Shown here piece after piece: positions 61,831 to 64,000 of a stretch of 64,000 bases of DNA. Made by a program: the position numbers and the translations under genes. The notes beneath the pieces were generated by a model that was not told where the DNA came from, made no database searches, and saw nothing but the letters and a program-made list of their open reading frames with translations. The DNA lies in NCBI GenBank assembly GCA_026745465.1, contig JACYXH010000399.1:1-64000 (forward strand), read 5' to 3'. Position 1 is the stretch's first letter. Each line of letters begins with the position of its first letter. The stretch is from Lota lota. Taxonomy: Eukaryota > Chordata > Actinopteri > Gadiformes > Lotidae.

Positions 61831-64000
61831 CTGGGGGAGGGGGGGGGGGGGGGGGGGGAAGAGGGTCAAAATACGTCTCCGGTAATAACGATATATTGTG
61901 TTGATATTGTAGTATTTATTATATCATTATTTATCATTTGTTTAAGTTTTAATTGCATTTATTTCATTCATAATTCGCTTAAATGTATTATAATAATATC
62001 ACAACTCGTTATAATATTACATGTAAAAAAATATATAAATGATATAACTTGTACAAAACAGCGGTCTCACCTGGCGTGATCCATGGACCCGGACACCTTC
62101 TTGCAGGTAGATCCATCTCCGCCGCACACGCCGCACTTGTCGAAGCGGCGCGAGGAGCCGATGACGCGGTCGCAGCCGGCCTTGACGCACTGGCCCTGCA
62201 CGCACACCGAGGTGGAGTCCGGGCTGCAGGTAGTACCGTCCGCCACCTGGGGGCAGCAGAGAGACACGAATGACACCGTTAGAGACTGAGTTACGCAACA
62301 CAGGAGATGCAGGGGAGGAAACGTTTTTGGGAAGAACAGACTTAATGAATTGAAGGCTAGGGCTAATGAGGCCGTTGCCCTGGAGGCTGGAAGATATTAC
62401 AGCTGCTGCTGACCTCTGCGATTTTCTTGTCTGTGCAAGTATGAGTACGGCTTTTACTGCCGAATAGTGTTACAGAAAGCAGAGGAGGTGGAAGCAGCAG
62501 ACCTGAGTTTTACAGTGCTACTGCTATTCTATTCTATTGTTTTCTATCGTTTCAGTTGGTTTGTTTCTTTACAATTCACAAACAACACAGCACATATCAG
62601 TCACTTGGGATCTTTTCTACCCTACTCTTCTCTACCCTAGCCTTACTCTACCCTACCCCTACTCTTCTCTACTCTACCCCTAGTCTTCTGTTCTCTACTC
62701 TACCCTAGCCCTACTCTTATCTACTCTACCCTCGCCCTACTCTTCTCTCCTATATTCTTATCTACTCTACCCTAACTCTTCTCTACTCTACCCTAACTCT
62801 TCTCTACTCTACCCTAACTCTTCCCTACTCTACCCTGACTCTTCTCTACTCTACCCTAACTCTTCTCTACTCTACCCTAACTCTTCTCTACTCTACCCTA
62901 GCCCTACTCTACCCTAACTCTTCTCTACTCTACCCTAACTCTTCTCTACTCTACCCTGACTCTTCTCTACTCTACCCTAGCCCTACTCTACCCTGACTCT
63001 TCCCTACTCTACCCTAACTCTTCCCTACTCTACCCTAACTCTTCCCTACTCTACCCTAACTCTTCTCTACTCTACCCTAACTCTTCCCTACTCTACCCTG
63101 ACTCTTCTCTACTCTACCCTAACTCTTCTCTACTCTACCCTAACTCTTCTCTACTCTACCCTAGCCCTACTCTACCCTGACTCTTCCCTACTCTACCCTA
63201 ACTCTTCCCTACTCTACCCTAACTCTTCCCTACTCTACCCTAACTCTTCTCTACTCTACCCTGACTCTTCTCTACCCAGCTGGCCCTGAGTCTATCCAGA
63301 CTCCAGCTCCTCACCTTAGACTTGAGGACGAAGAAGTATCCCGTGCCCTTGGCGCGACACATCAGCTTGCAGCGGTCTTTGGGCGAGACGCCCGAATACT
63401 TGGGCTCCCACTCCACGCCGTCGCGGGAGTTGAAGGTCATGTGACCCGACATGTCGTTGTGCGCCAAACACTGCTCCTCGCGGAACGTCAGCCCTGAGAA
63501 ACGGAGAAGAAAAGAGGAGCGAGAGCGAGAGCGAGAGCGAGAGCGAGAGCGAGAGAGAGAGAGAGAGAGAGAGAGGTGTCAGATATATGGCCTCATTCGC
63601 CCTGCCTAACCCAGCGTGCTAACTTTCACACGAGCACGTGAGGGAAAAAATACGGCTTTCATGTTAGAGGCTGTCCAGCTGGACGCATCAGTTTTCAAAC
63701 GTGCGTGTTAAACCTTGATAAATATGAGAACGGTAAACATATGGTTTGTTTTCGTAAACATCTCAGAATTGGAAAGAAGACTTCCAGACGTTTCGTCACC
63801 TTGAAGAGGAAACTCACATCGAGGTAACAAAATCAAATACGGTCCAATTTCAGTTTTTTTACCTTTACATTTTTCACAATCTAACAGGTGCAGGGGTCAG
63901 TTAATGGCTAACTACTGAAGTCCCGCTCAAAGATGTCTCACCATTATTGTCTGGGCAGACTTCGGTGTTGCAGGAGCGGAACTGGGTCCTCTTGCCCTCG
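61101..64000 (-). CDS. adamts1: adamts1, ADAM metallopeptidase with thrombospondin repeats 1, 3' part
   Basis: Secreted matrix protease (aggrecan/versican-degrading in known orthologues). Only the C-terminal ancillary part is in the window. Minus-strand exons: 64000-63942 (cut by the window edge), 63493-63315, 62246-62071, 61830-61101 (TAA at 61103-61101). Order: end of the first thrombospondin repeat, cysteine-rich domain, spacer, then two thrombospondin repeats. Two C-terminal repeats fit ADAMTS1; ADAMTS5 has one. Conserved strings include [28 protein letters not shown] and [13 protein letters not shown]. The catalytic domain lies off the right edge. The last exon is very GC-rich compared with its flanks. 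Confidence 0.95.
62071..62246 (-). CDS. adamts1: adamts1 exon, cysteine-rich domain end
   Basis: 176 nt encoding [20 protein letters not shown] and [15 protein letters not shown], near-identical to human ADAMTS1. Confidence 0.95.
62590..63285. repeat. 21-bp minisatellite in adamts1 intron, about 33 copies
   Basis: Unit TACTCTACCCTAACTCTTCT plus C, with variants (CCTGAC, TTCCC, an 18-bp CTAGCC form) spanning about 700 bp beside an exon donor. Confidence 0.95.
63315..63493 (-). CDS. adamts1: adamts1 exon, cysteine-rich domain
   Basis: 179 nt encoding [33 protein letters not shown] and FFVLKSK. Confidence 0.95.
63520..63575. repeat. (GAGCGA)n and (GA)n tract
   Basis: GAGCGA hexamers followed by GA dinucleotides about 30 bp from an adamts1 exon acceptor. 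Confidence 0.85.
63942..64000 (-). CDS. adamts1: adamts1 exon, end of first TSP repeat (partial)
   Basis: Encodes [18 protein letters not shown] up to the donor GTGAGA; continues beyond the window. Confidence 0.92.

Noticed and set aside
60744-61904. 386-codon open frame on the + strand over the adamts1 end
   Set aside because: It is antisense to the GC-rich last adamts1 exon, whose minus-strand product is clearly conserved. GC-rich codons keep the opposite frame open by chance.
62590-63285. Interstitial telomere sequence
   Set aside because: The unit contains CCCTAAC, but telomeric hexamers never occur in tandem; it is a 21-bp minisatellite.

Overview
This window looks like nuclear DNA of a teleost fish. 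It holds five spliced vertebrate genes in the order known from human chromosome 21q21: jam2 (+), atp5pf (-), app (-), cyyr1 (-) and adamts1 (-). Exon boundaries, intron phases and protein motifs all point to fish orthologues. The DNA is saturated with long, nearly pure dinucleotide arrays (AC/GT, CT/GA), poly-G/C runs and minisatellites. That density is reminiscent of gadiform (cod-like) genomes; the species is inferred, not proven.

Layout. 1-9.77 kb: jam2 from its second coding exon to the stop codon (signal-peptide exon off the left edge). 9.94-12.5 kb: complete atp5pf (mitochondrial ATP synthase coupling factor 6), tail-to-tail with jam2. 12.5-13.4 kb: short intergenic gap; gabpa, which lies here in human, is not seen. 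13.4-47.3 kb: complete app with 17 coding exons. Exon lengths sum to 2535 nt in frame (844 residues), with a Kunitz (KPI) exon, no OX-2 exon, a greatly enlarged acidic exon and a diverged amyloid-beta N-terminus. 47.4-56.3 kb: complete cyyr1 (4 coding exons, 154 residues). 56.3-59.7 kb: intergenic. 59.7-64 kb: 3' end of adamts1, running off the right edge.

Introns and intergenic DNA hold a tRNA-derived SINE family, fold-back (MITE-like) elements, a solo LTR with a 4-bp target duplication in cyyr1 intron 3, and many minisatellites (18, 21, 22, 32, 54 and about 59 bp units). No CRISPR, operon, rRNA or confident functional tRNA gene is seen.

The most notable pattern is where the dinucleotide arrays sit. 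(UG)n tracts abut several 3' splice sites. In app, CA and UG arrays alternate between consecutive exons 10-13, so exons 10, 11 and 12 are each flanked by long complementary repeats; exons 16 and 17 (amyloid-beta) show a similar layout. This could shape splicing or circular RNA formation. No wholly new gene system was recognised.
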